A stretch of 64,000 nucleotides of DNA. Source: Winogradskyella costae. Lineage in GTDB: Bacteria; Bacteroidota; Bacteroidia; Flavobacteriales; Flavobacteriaceae. The notes under the pieces were generated by a model. It was not told the origin of the DNA and did not search any database. It saw only the letters and a program-made list of their open reading frames with translations. Of the stretch, positions 27,093 through 35,542 are shown in pieces (positions within the stretch are counted from its first letter, which is position 1; the number at the start of each line of letters is the position of its first letter). Location: positions 1,550,001-1,614,000 of the forward strand of contig NZ_JABFDK010000001.1 in NCBI RefSeq assembly GCF_013403865.1. The letters are read 5' to 3'. Both the position numbers and the translations under genes were made by a program.

Positions 27093-27100
27093 TATTTTTG
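27093..27100 (+). promoter_or_regulatory. sucA -7 promoter box
   Basis: TATTTTTG, an exact TAnnTTTG match, 39 bp before the sucA ATG. No clear TTTG box is seen 19-21 bp upstream. Confidence 0.5.
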
Positions 27101-27139
27101 AATAAATTATGTTGAAACGACAACGTCTCAAAAAGTAAA

Positions 27140-29896
27140 ATGGATAAATATTCCTTTCTCAACGCGGCACATACAGCATATTTTGCTGATTTATACGACC
27201 AATACCTCAAAAACCCTGATTCTGTAGAGCCAAGTTGGCGTGCCTTTTTTCAAGGGTACGACTTCGGATCTGAAAATTATGGATTAGATGGTGAAATTGT
27301 TGAAGGTGTTTCTACTCAAATACCGGAACAACTTCAAAAAGAATTTCAAGCTCTAAAACTTATTGATGGTTACAGAAGCAGAGGTCACTTATTTACTAAA
27401 ACCAATCCTGTTCGGGCAAGACGAAAGTATGCTCCAACATTAGAAATTGAAAATTTCGGATTGTCTAAAAGCGATTTGCAGGCTGTTTTTTCGGCTGGTG
27501 AAGTTTTAGGTTTAGGATCTGTGACACTTCAAGTTATTATCGATCACTTAGAAAAAGTGTATTGTGAGTCTATTGGTGTAGAATATATGTACATTAGAAA
27601 ACCTGAAGAAATTCAGTGGATTCAGCAAAAGCTTAATGTCAATGATAACCATCCGCAGTTCTCACCCGACCAAAAGAAAACAATTTTAAGAAAGCTTAAT
27701 GAAGCGGTTTCTTTCGAAAACTTTCTACATACTAAATATGTAGGTCAAAAACGGTTTTCTTTAGAAGGAGGTGAAGCATTAATACCAGCATTAGATGCTT
27801 TAATTGAGCACGCTTCTGGTTATGATGTAAAAGAATTTGTAATGGGAATGGCACATCGTGGTCGTTTAAGTACCTTAACAAATATCTTCGGTAAATCTGC
27901 AAAAGATATTTTTAGCGAGTTTGATGGTAAAGATTACGAGCAAGAAGTCTTTGATGGTGATGTAAAATACCATTTAGGCTGGACTAGCGATCGCGTTAGT
28001 GATGCAGGTAAAAAAATCAACCTAAATATAGCACCAAACCCTTCGCATTTAGAAACAGTTGGAGCGGTTGTAGAAGGTATCGTTAGAGCTAAGCAAGACG
28101 ATAAGTATCCTGATAACCCATCTCAAGTATTACCTATTATTGTACATGGTGATGCTGCAATTGCAGGTCAAGGTTTAGTCTATGAGTTGATTCAGATGGC
28201 GCAGCTCGATGGTTACAAAACCAACGGAACAATCCATATCGTCGTGAACAACCAAATTGGGTTTACCACGAACTATTTAGATGCACGTTCTAGTACTTAT
28301 TGTACAGATGTCGGTAAAGTAACGCTCTCACCCGTATTGCATGTTAATGCCGATGATGTTGAAGCTGTGGTACATGCAACATTATTTGCTTTACATTTTA
28401 GAATGAAATTTAAGCGCGATGTATTTATTGATATGTTGGGCTATAGAAAATATGGACATAACGAAGGTGATGAGCCTAAGTTTACACAACCACTATTATA
28501 TAAAGCGATTGCAAAGCATAAAAATCCAAGAGATATTTATGCAGAACGCTTATTAGCAGAAGGAGTTATTAACAATGACTTTGTTGCTAAAATTGAAAAA
28601 GAATATAAAGATAGGCTCGAAGAAAAACTCGAAGATTCTCGTAAAGTAAAGAAAACAGAGATTACTCCATTTATGCAAAATGAGTGGGTTAATTTTAATT
28701 CGGCACAAGAGGATAAGATGATGGAGACTGTAGACACTACATATCCAAAAGAAGGACTTGAGAAGATTACTAAAATTATATCGAATTTACCAGAGGATAA
28801 AAAATTCATAAGAAAAATTCAACGTTTAATAGAATCGAGACAAACGATGTTTGATGAAGATCGATTAGATTGGGCAATGGCAGAACATTTGGCTTATGGA
28901 TCTATTTTATTAGAAGGTCATGATGTTCGTATTTCTGGCCAAGATGTGGAGCGTGGAACGTTCTCTCACCGTCATGCCGTTGTCAAAGTTGAAGACAGCG
29001 AGGAAGAAATTATCTTACACAATAAATTAAGCGACGAACAAGGAAAGTTTTTTATTTATAACTCTCTTTTATCTGAGTATGGTGTTGTTGGTTTTGATTA
29101 TGGTTATGCCATGGCAAGTCCAGAAACTTTAACTATTTGGGAAGCACAATTTGGTGATTTCAGCAATGGTGCACAAATAATGCTAGATCAATACATTTCT
29201 GCAGCAGAAGATAAGTGGAAGCTTCAGAATGGATTAGTAATGTTATTGCCTCATGGTTATGAAGGTCAAGGTGCGGAACATTCATCTGGTCGTATGGAAC
29301 GTTATTTACAATTATGTGCTAAAGACAATATGTTTGTTGCCGATTGTACAACACCAGCAAACATGTTCCATCTATTACGTCGCCAAATAAAGGCAGATTA
29401 TAGAAAGCCTTTAATTGTCTTTACTCCAAAAAGTTTATTACGTCATCCAAAAGTAGTTTCTGCTGTTGATGAGTTTGCAAATGGTAGTTTCCAAATGTTA
29501 ATTGACGATGTAAATGCTAAAGCAGATAAGGTAAAAACATTAGTTTTTGTTACAGGTAAGTTTTATTATGATTTATTAGAAGAGCAAGAAAATTTAGGAA
29601 GAGAGGATGTTGCTTTAGTAAGAATAGAACAATTATTCCCTCTGCCAGCTCAAGATATGAGAGCTATGCTTAAAAAGTATAAGAATGCAGATGATGTTGT
29701 TTGGGCTCAAGAAGAACCAAGAAACATGGGAGCTTACAGTCACTTATTAATGCATTTTGATGAAGCTAGGCAGTTTAGATCGGCAAGTAGAAGACCTTAT
29801 GGCGCACCAGCAGCAGGAAGTTCTGTGCGTTCTAAGAAAAGACATAAAGAAGTGATTGATTTTGTTTTTGATAAAACCAAAAACAACCAGAGATAA
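27140..29896 (+). CDS. sucA: 2-oxoglutarate dehydrogenase E1 component
   Basis: Thiamine-diphosphate-dependent E1 subunit of the 2-oxoglutarate dehydrogenase complex in the TCA cycle, 918 residues, normal length. The N-terminus DKYSFLNAAHTAYFADLYDQYLKNPDSVEPSWRAFF is the E1o helper region. GMAHRGRLSTL with H239 belongs to the active site. GDAAIAGQGLVYE and the following NNQIGFTT form the ThDP/Mg region. The C-terminal part shows VFTPKSLLRHP and QEEPRNMGAY. It is followed after 73 bp by sucB. Confidence 0.98.
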   Translation: MDKYSFLNAAHTAYFADLYDQYLKNPDSVEPSWRAFFQGYDFGSENYGLDGEIVEGVSTQIPEQLQKEFQALKLIDGYRSRGHLFTKTNPVRARRKYAPTLEIENFGLSKSDLQAVFSAGEVLGLGSVTLQVIIDHLEKVYCESIGVEYMYIRKPEEIQWIQQKLNVNDNHPQFSPDQKKTILRKLNEAVSFENFLHTKYVGQKRFSLEGGEALIPALDALIEHASGYDVKEFVMGMAHRGRLSTLTNIFGKSAKDIFSEFDGKDYEQEVFDGDVKYHLGWTSDRVSDAGKKINLNIAPNPSHLETVGAVVEGIVRAKQDDKYPDNPSQVLPIIVHGDAAIAGQGLVYELIQMAQLDGYKTNGTIHIVVNNQIGFTTNYLDARSSTYCTDVGKVTLSPVLHVNADDVEAVVHATLFALHFRMKFKRDVFIDMLGYRKYGHNEGDEPKFTQPLLYKAIAKHKNPRDIYAERLLAEGVINNDFVAKIEKEYKDRLEEKLEDSRKVKKTEITPFMQNEWVNFNSAQEDKMMETVDTTYPKEGLEKITKIISNLPEDKKFIRKIQRLIESRQTMFDEDRLDWAMAEHLAYGSILLEGHDVRISGQDVERGTFSHRHAVVKVEDSEEEIILHNKLSDEQGKFFIYNSLLSEYGVVGFDYGYAMASPETLTIWEAQFGDFSNGAQIMLDQYISAAEDKWKLQNGLVMLLPHGYEGQGAEHSSGRMERYLQLCAKDNMFVADCTTPANMFHLLRRQIKADYRKPLIVFTPKSLLRHPKVVSAVDEFANGSFQMLIDDVNAKADKVKTLVFVTGKFYYDLLEEQENLGREDVALVRIEQLFPLPAQDMRAMLKKYKNADDVVWAQEEPRNMGAYSHLLMHFDEARQFRSASRRPYGAPAAGSSVRSKKRHKEVIDFVFDKTKNNQR

Positions 29897-29969
29897 TAAA
29901 ATTAGGGTATCAAAAAAAGATATCTTCAAACAAAAACAATGTAAGACCATAGGTTATAAATAAAACAAT

Positions 29970-31235
29970 ATGATTTTAGAAATGAAAGTGCCTTCACCAG
30001 GCGAATCAATTACTGAGGTGGAAATTGCAGAATGGTTAGTGCAAGATGGAGATTATGTAGAAAAAGACCAAGCTATTGCTGAGGTAGATAGTGATAAAGC
30101 AACTTTAGAGTTACCGGCAGAAGCTAGTGGAACTATTACTCTAAAAGCAGAGGAAGGTGATGCTGTAGCAGTGGGTGCCGTTGTTTGTTTAATCGATACG
30201 AGTGCAGCAAAACCAGAAGAAAGTGGAGATACACCTGAAACTTACAAAAGTGGGGATGAAGGAAGTGGTGACAAAAATGTTGCAGATGACTTAAAGAAGG
30301 AGCAAGAGCAAACTTCAAATACAGGAGAAAAAGCTTCAAACCCAGCTAAAGATACATACGCTTCAGGAGTTGCAAGTCCGGCAGCTAAAAAAGTCTTGGC
30401 TGAAAAAGGCATAGATGCAAGTTCAGTTTCTGGTACAGGTAAAGATGGAAGAATTACTCAAGATGATGCTGTAAAAGCGGTACCATCAATGGGAACTCCA
30501 ACAGGAGGCAATAGAGGAACATCTCATAGCAAAATGTCTATGTTACGTCGTAAAGTTGCTGAACGTTTAGTGGAAGTTAAAAATACAACAGCAATGTTAA
30601 CCACATTTAATGAGGTTAATATGACACCAATCTTTGAATTGCGTAAGCAGTATAAAGAAGATTTTAAAGCGAAGCACGGAGTAGGCCTTGGGTTTATGAG
30701 TTTCTTTTCTTTAGCTGTTGTTAGAGCACTAGAGATGTATCCAGCAGTAAATTCTATGATAGATGGTAAGGAAATGTTGACTTATGATTTTGTAGATATT
30801 AGTATTGCGGTTTCAGGTCCTAAAGGATTAATGGTACCAGTAATTAGAAATGCGGAAAATTTATCATTTAGAGGAATTGAATCTGAAGTTAAACGTTTAG
30901 CATTAAGAGCTAGAGATGGTCAAATTACGGTTGATGAAATGACTGGTGGTACATTTACTATTACGAATGGTGGTGTGTTTGGAAGTATGTTATCTACTCC
31001 AATAATAAACCCTCCTCAAAGTGGAATTTTAGGAATGCATAACATTATTGAGCGTCCTATTGCTGTGAATGGTAATGTGGAAATTCACCCTATGATGTAT
31101 GTGGCTTTATCTTATGACCATAGAATTATTGATGGTAAAGAGTCAGTAGGTTTCTTAGTTGCAGTGAAGGAAGCATTAGAAAGTCCTGAAGAATTATTGA
31201 TGAATAATAATATTAAGAAGGCTTTGGAATTATAA
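29970..31235 (+). CDS. sucB: 2-oxoglutarate dehydrogenase E2 (dihydrolipoyllysine succinyltransferase)
   Basis: E2 core of the 2-oxoglutarate dehydrogenase complex, 421 residues. One N-terminal lipoyl domain carries the lipoylated Lys43 in [12 protein letters not shown] charged flexible linker follows (about 80-130). The E3-binding domain is at about 135-172 ([15 protein letters not shown]...DGRITQDD). The C-terminal acyltransferase domain has the catalytic SYDHRIIDG with H384 and D388. It is co-transcribed with sucA and ends at a strong hairpin. E3 (lpd) is not in the window. Confidence 0.98.
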   Translation: MILEMKVPSPGESITEVEIAEWLVQDGDYVEKDQAIAEVDSDKATLELPAEASGTITLKAEEGDAVAVGAVVCLIDTSAAKPEESGDTPETYKSGDEGSGDKNVADDLKKEQEQTSNTGEKASNPAKDTYASGVASPAAKKVLAEKGIDASSVSGTGKDGRITQDDAVKAVPSMGTPTGGNRGTSHSKMSMLRRKVAERLVEVKNTTAMLTTFNEVNMTPIFELRKQYKEDFKAKHGVGLGFMSFFSLAVVRALEMYPAVNSMIDGKEMLTYDFVDISIAVSGPKGLMVPVIRNAENLSFRGIESEVKRLALRARDGQITVDEMTGGTFTITNGGVFGSMLSTPIINPPQSGILGMHNIIERPIAVNGNVEIHPMMYVALSYDHRIIDGKESVGFLVAVKEALESPEELLMNNNIKKALEL

Positions 31236-31260
31236 GACTTGAAATTATAAATAAAAAAAA

Positions 31261-31289
31261 GCGCAATTTCATTGAAATTGCGCTTTTTT
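31261..31289. terminator. Bidirectional terminator between sucB and the small minus-strand gene
   Basis: Perfect 10-bp stem GCGCAATTTC/GAAATTGCGC (31261-31270 and 31274-31283), flanked by a run of A on the left and a run of T on the right. It can end sucB on the plus strand and the 38-residue gene (stop at 31327) on the minus strand. Confidence 0.88.
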
Positions 31290-31326
31290 GCTCCTAATAA
31301 AGAGTATTCAATTATACTAATCAGTA

Positions 31327-31443
31327 TTAGCTAAAGAAATTAACAGCAATATTTGCCGATACCACAATTATTGAACTAACAATTAATAAGATAATAAATA
31401 CCTTGTCATTTTTTGAGGTTGATTCATTTTTCATTGTTTCCAT
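31327..31443 (-). CDS. 38-residue single-pass membrane protein
   Basis: A short reading frame starting ATG at 31443 encodes a polar N-terminus (METMKNESTSKNDK), one hydrophobic segment (about residues 15-34) and a short tail ending NFFS. The shape is a typical small membrane protein with a cytoplasmic N-terminus. It stands between a promoter-like region with a TACGTA-type box and the bidirectional terminator at 31261-31289, so it has the layout of a complete transcription unit. I do not recognise a family. Start at the internal ATG (codon 4) is also possible. Confidence 0.5.
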   Translation of the reverse strand: METMKNESTSKNDKVFIILLIVSSIIVVSANIAVNFFS

Positions 31444-31560
31444 GGACTTATTGTATTTTTTTAAAAACTCCGAATTACAAGATAATTTGAAGCTAATAAG
31501 GTTTACGTTATAGGTTTAATTAATAGCTGGTGTAAAGTTGCAAATAATTATAACACAATA

Positions 31561-31580
31561 CTATACGTGACTTTACGTAT
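31561..31580 (-). promoter_or_regulatory. TACGTA-type box, copy B
   Basis: CTATACGTGACTTTACGTAT on the plus strand, an imperfect inverted repeat of ACGTA half-sites. It matches copy A (31751-31770) at 18 of 19 positions. On the minus strand it ends about 15 bp before a -7-like TTATTTG and lies about 120 bp before the 38-residue gene. The 500-bp interval 31290-31788 otherwise holds only the elements listed here. Confidence 0.5.
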
Positions 31581-31599
31581 TTTTTAATTTTATTTAATA

Positions 31600-31630
31600 A
31601 AAAAAGGCCTCGAACAAAAGTTCAAGGCCT
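31600..31630 (-). terminator. Intergenic terminator between the two TACGTA-type boxes
   Basis: Arms AGGCCTCGAAC (31605-31615) and GTTCAAGGCCT (31620-31630) pair with one mismatch and a 4-nt loop, followed on the minus strand by a long T run. It lies 158 bp after the LuxR-regulator stop, so it ends either that message or a short independent transcript starting below copy A. Confidence 0.75.
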
Positions 31631-31692
31631 AATAATCCCTAAGAATTAATCAATCCTATGTTTTTTTAGAATTAACTAATAGCAAAATTTTA

Positions 31693-31717
31693 TGTTACAA
31701 CCCCTACATTTGTAACA
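31693..31717. promoter_or_regulatory. TGTTACAA inverted repeat
   Basis: Perfect 8-bp inverted repeat TGTTACAA-N9-TTGTAACA in the gap after the response-regulator gene. The arms suit a dimeric DNA-binding protein; the 9-nt loop and absence of a T run argue against a terminator. Confidence 0.45.
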
Positions 31718-31750
31718 CGAAGTAAAGGTCATGAAAAAAACAATACTAAA

Positions 31751-31770
31751 CTATACGTAACTTTACGTAG
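31751..31770 (-). promoter_or_regulatory. TACGTA-type box, copy A
   Basis: CTATACGTAACTTTACGTAG on the plus strand, just after the stop of the response-regulator gene. It is a near copy of 31561-31580; the flanking ACAATACT is also shared, with a short indel. Confidence 0.5.
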
Positions 31771-31788
31771 TTTGTGTTTTTTTTGAAT

Positions 31789-32418
31789 TTAAGTGTCAAA
31801 AAAAGCTGAATTTTCTTTAGCCCAAATCAATAGACTGTTTTGTTTTCGCTCTAATTTTAGTTTTTTTATAATATTACTTTTGTGTTTTTCTACTGTCCGA
31901 GGGGAAATTAAAAGTAAGTCTGCAATTTCGACCCCTGTTTTATTTTGAGATATTAACTTAACAATTCCTTTTTCGTGATTAGTTAATAAATCAAAATTTT
32001 CGGGTAGTTCGTGTAATTCTAAAAATTTCAGCAATTCAGGGCTAAAATATGGCTTGTCTTTTATGACAGATGAGATACAGTTTTCAATTTCTACTAATGC
32101 AAATTCCTTTAAAACATAACCATAAACACCAAGTGCCTTAGCATCATAATATATCTTTTCGTCTTTTTCGAATGTGATAAGGATAATTTTTGTGGCTAGC
32201 TTATCATTTTTGCATTTTTCAGCAATCTGTAAACCAGTAAGAAAAGGCATTTTTATGTCTAAGATAGCGATGTCTGGAGTGTGTGCTTTTATAAGTACTA
32301 AAGCTTCTTTTCCGTTTTTAGCGCTTGCTAATACGTTAAACTTTTTTTCTATTAGAAAATCGTGCAGACCTTTCAGGACCAAGGGATGGTCATCTGCTAT
32401 AATAATTGTAGGGTTCAT
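31789..32418 (-). CDS. LuxR/NarL-type response regulator (orphan)
   Basis: A 209-residue response regulator. The receiver domain (about 1-120) starts TIIIADDHPLVLKGL with acidic-pocket residues, and the phosphoacceptor aspartate sits in DIAILDIKMP near residue 54. The C-terminal LuxR helix-turn-helix is at about 145-200 (LTNHEKGIVKLISQNKTGVEIADLLLISPRTVEKHKSNII). No histidine kinase is encoded in the window, so its partner is elsewhere. It is the last gene on the minus strand of the CHAT/retropepsin group, 82 bp after the retropepsin gene. TACGTA-type boxes follow it. Confidence 0.93.
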   Translation of the reverse strand: MNPTIIIADDHPLVLKGLHDFLIEKKFNVLASAKNGKEALVLIKAHTPDIAILDIKMPFLTGLQIAEKCKNDKLATKIILITFEKDEKIYYDAKALGVYGYVLKEFALVEIENCISSVIKDKPYFSPELLKFLELHELPENFDLLTNHEKGIVKLISQNKTGVEIADLLLISPRTVEKHKSNIIKKLKLERKQNSLLIWAKENSAFFDT

Positions 32419-32500
32419 TAGTTGCTATTAATAATTTTAAAGGTAATAAGAAACTTTAGTATATTAAATTTCTGCTACCATTTTAATACTTACTAAGGTA

Positions 32501-32941
32501 CTACAACTTTAAATACAAGTATTTTTTTTCGTAGTCTATAACAGCTTTCCCTTTCTTTAAAACATCAGCCCCAAGAATACCATCTACAGGATCTGCATTA
32601 TGATTTATTAAGCCATTATTTACATGAGATAAATTAAATAAAATTAGAGCCACGCGGTTCTTTCTCCATTTTCCAACTTTTATAGCGTTAGATGTAGAGA
32701 TTTGCGTCAACATGTCAGAAGCCCCAGCTCCAACAGCTTTAATCTCCGAATCTTTAACATTAAGCTTAAATCTGTCAATAGCTTCAAAACCTACACAGCT
32801 ATTTGAGGCCCCTGTATCTAATATAAAACGTCCTTTTACACCGTTAATACTGGCTTTTATTTCGAAATGATTGGTTTTAGTGAATTTTAATTTGACTTTA
32901 GAATAGCCTTTATTTAAGAGGAAGTCTTTTAACGTTTCCAT
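32501..32941 (-). CDS. Retropepsin-like aspartyl protease
   Basis: A 146-residue single-domain retroviral-type aspartic protease that would act as a dimer. The catalytic motif is DTGAS at about residues 42-46 (GRFILDTGAS), followed by the flap region and the second hydrophobic motif VDGILGADVLKKGKAVIDY. No signal peptide is evident, so it is probably cytoplasmic. I chose the ATG at 32941 (METLKDF); a longer version from 32968 would overlap the CHAT gene by 40 bp. The overlap of 13 bp still indicates coupling to the CHAT protease gene. The substrate is unknown. Confidence 0.85.
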   Translation of the reverse strand: METLKDFLLNKGYSKVKLKFTKTNHFEIKASINGVKGRFILDTGASNSCVGFEAIDRFKLNVKDSEIKAVGAGASDMLTQISTSNAIKVGKWRKNRVALILFNLSHVNNGLINHNADPVDGILGADVLKKGKAVIDYEKKYLYLKL

Positions 32942-35520
32942 ATTTTTTGTTTGAAAATTAGTAACCAACTGAAGAATGCAATTATCAAGCCTAAGATGAC
33001 ATAGATATATGAATTGTAGTTATTAGGAGGTTTTGGAGCCGTTAAGTCACCAAAATAGACAAAAGCACTCCAGTAATAGGGTGATTTCTTAATATTTGAG
33101 ATGTCAGGATTATTTAAGTAAGCTAATTTAGAGCTTTGATTGGCAGCAAAAGGTGATTCCGTAGTTCTAAGATCTTTATAAAAACTAGACATGAGTTGTG
33201 AGGTGGATAAATCATTGATTTTCCATAGTGAAACTAATAAATTAGATACACCTGCATATTTAAAACCACGTGCTAAATTCATGCTGCCTTCTCCTTTTTG
33301 AAGCATTCCGACTCCTGTTTCACAAGCACTTAAAACGACTAAATCGTTGGTTAAGTCAAGATTGTATAAGTCTTGCAAATACAATTTTGAATCTATAAAA
33401 TCGATATTGGCTGGCGTAGTGAAATTGCCACTATTAGCATGTGTTGAAAGATGTAAAATACTATATTTATTTATCTGTTCTAACACATCTTGCTTAGTGG
33501 CCGCATTGTACATTAAAAACTCAGTTTTAATTTCATTGTCTATTTGTTCTGCTTCGTCTAAAGAATACGTGAGTTTTAAATTACTATTGTCAAAAACAGG
33601 AAAAATACCAAGAGCAGAATTTTTAAACTCATACGGTTTGCTTTCATTATAAAAGGAAGCACTTGTGTGATAAGCTAAGCGATGTTTTTTAACCAAAAAT
33701 GGCATTTTAGAATAATTGGAGGTCGTTGTTTTTTGAGTTAATAAGCTTTCAAAAGGAATAAAATTTAAAAGACCATCTGCAACAACGATAACGTTTTGGT
33801 AGTCGTTAATATCTTTCCATTTTAATAATTCATATAGATTGAAGGCATCATCCGTAAATTGTGAAATAGTGTTATTGATGACCGACGCATTTTCAAAATA
33901 ATCTATAAATGTTGAAATTTTATGTTTGTTGGAGTCTGACAATTCTATTTGTTGAAAACCCAAGTGATTTGGGGTAAACACAAATTGATACAAGTTGCTT
34001 TTGCCATAAAAGTATTCTATTAAACAAGCTTTGTCTAGTTCTAATTTTGATTTAAGGCTTGCCAAATCGATACTTCTCGAATAGCTTGAAGGATACGTTT
34101 TATTGATAGAGTCTTGCAACTGTTTTAGTGCTGTACTTATGGTAATGAGTTGTAATTGCAAACTATCGCGTTCTAATAATTGTAATTGCGCTCTGTTTAT
34201 AGGTCTATTAAGTAACCTGTTGGTTAGTTGTTGTTGCTGTTTTAGTAAATAGTGTTCTTTTAAAAGAAGACTATCTGTTGGATGCTTTTGTAAAAGAGTT
34301 CTTTTATTAGTGTACCATTTTAAGGCTAAGGCTTTAGTGTATTCGGCATAATTAAAAGCGCGTTTGGCATAATCGCTTTCTCCTTTTATTTGATACAAGT
34401 CATATAATAGGGCAATGCATTTTTCGCTTCGGTCTTTATTGACACTTGCATTGAGAATATAACTTTCTTGACTTGTATTTTCTTGTGCGAGCAAGTCCGA
34501 AACATAAAAACTTAAATCGTAATACTGCAATGCGTTTTCTGATTCAGTTTCTAATTCCGCCCATAGATCGAAAATATCTATAAAGGTGTTTTCAGGATAT
34601 AAATCCGTTGTTTTGGGTATTTGAGTACCGTCAAAATTTGGTAATAAAATCGCTAAGCAATTTTTTAATTTCGCAATAGCTTTGTCATTTTTGTTGCGTT
34701 TAAAATGTAATTGCGCTTCCTGAAAACTAAATTGTGCTTTACTTCGTGCTGAGGTAAGATCATTAATTTTTTTAGGTCTTAAATGATTTAAATAGGAAAG
34801 GGCTAACTCGTAATCTTCATTAGTTAAAGCGGTTTCGTAGTTGAGTTGAAGTTCTTCAATTGTACCAGCATTAAACCTTAGAACAATGAGGTCGTTTTCC
34901 AAAAACAATCGCTTCTGATTACTTTTTAAAAGTAGGTTACTTTTTCTTTTTATATAATTAAGGTTCTGTTTTTGTTGTTTTTTTATGCCTTCAATTTTAA
35001 TGCCTTTCTTCGCAATGGTTATAACTTGCTGATGTTTATTTAAAGATTGGTAGAGCTTCGCCAAATTAATGTAACCAGAAATTTGTTGTTGTTTATTATT
35101 TTGTTTTTCGGCAAGTTGAAGGTAATAGGTGGTAATTTGTTCTGCTTTTATATAGGAATTGGTTTTATGGTAAAGAATACCTAAAGGAATCAAACAATAT
35201 TCTATAATATCATAAGATGAAATTTTATGGTCGTTATAAAGTTGATGTGCTTTTTCGTAGGTGCTAATAGCTTCCTTTTTTCGATTTAATTTATCGAGAT
35301 AATACGCTTTATGAACTAATAGGTTTATAAATGCAAAGTACTCGTCTTTGGTGTTAAGTTGTGCTTCAATTTGAAGACTAGTTTTATTTAGCTCATCTAG
35401 GCTTTCAACTGTTTGATTTTGACTAAAATTTTCAGTAGCCACATAAATTGCTTCTTCTAAATCTTGAGCAAAACAAGTTCCGAAGACCAACATAAAAATT
35501 AAAATAAGTCCTTTTTTCAT
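32929..35520 (-). CDS. TPR-CHAT caspase-like protease, signal peptide and C-terminal membrane anchor
   Basis: An 863-residue protein. A signal peptide (about 1-18, FGTCFA) precedes a long helical array of tetratricopeptide-like repeats (about 20-400) and a coiled-coil segment. The C-terminal CHAT domain, a caspase-fold cysteine protease, shows the dyad H694 in LHLSTHA and C733 in VVLSACETGVG, then LARGFKYAGVSNLLVSLW. One transmembrane helix lies near 838-856, followed by KQKIWKR. The topology places TPR and protease in the periplasm. It lies between the PKD/barrel gene (22 bp upstream) and the retropepsin gene (overlapping), so these form an operon. Substrate and trigger are unknown. Confidence 0.92.
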   Translation of the reverse strand: MKKGLILIFMLVFGTCFAQDLEEAIYVATENFSQNQTVESLDELNKTSLQIEAQLNTKDEYFAFINLLVHKAYYLDKLNRKKEAISTYEKAHQLYNDHKISSYDIIEYCLIPLGILYHKTNSYIKAEQITTYYLQLAEKQNNKQQQISGYINLAKLYQSLNKHQQVITIAKKGIKIEGIKKQQKQNLNYIKRKSNLLLKSNQKRLFLENDLIVLRFNAGTIEELQLNYETALTNEDYELALSYLNHLRPKKINDLTSARSKAQFSFQEAQLHFKRNKNDKAIAKLKNCLAILLPNFDGTQIPKTTDLYPENTFIDIFDLWAELETESENALQYYDLSFYVSDLLAQENTSQESYILNASVNKDRSEKCIALLYDLYQIKGESDYAKRAFNYAEYTKALALKWYTNKRTLLQKHPTDSLLLKEHYLLKQQQQLTNRLLNRPINRAQLQLLERDSLQLQLITISTALKQLQDSINKTYPSSYSRSIDLASLKSKLELDKACLIEYFYGKSNLYQFVFTPNHLGFQQIELSDSNKHKISTFIDYFENASVINNTISQFTDDAFNLYELLKWKDINDYQNVIVVADGLLNFIPFESLLTQKTTTSNYSKMPFLVKKHRLAYHTSASFYNESKPYEFKNSALGIFPVFDNSNLKLTYSLDEAEQIDNEIKTEFLMYNAATKQDVLEQINKYSILHLSTHANSGNFTTPANIDFIDSKLYLQDLYNLDLTNDLVVLSACETGVGMLQKGEGSMNLARGFKYAGVSNLLVSLWKINDLSTSQLMSSFYKDLRTTESPFAANQSSKLAYLNNPDISNIKKSPYYWSAFVYFGDLTAPKPPNNYNSYIYVILGLIIAFFSWLLIFKQKIWKR

Positions 35521-35542
35521 TTATTATGGAACTGTTTTTATA

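Noticed and set aside
32929-35520. TPR-CHAT protein as the protease of a type III-E CRISPR (Craspase) system
   Set aside because: No gRAMP effector, CRISPR array or cas gene is present, and this protein has a signal peptide and membrane anchor, so it is an envelope protease.
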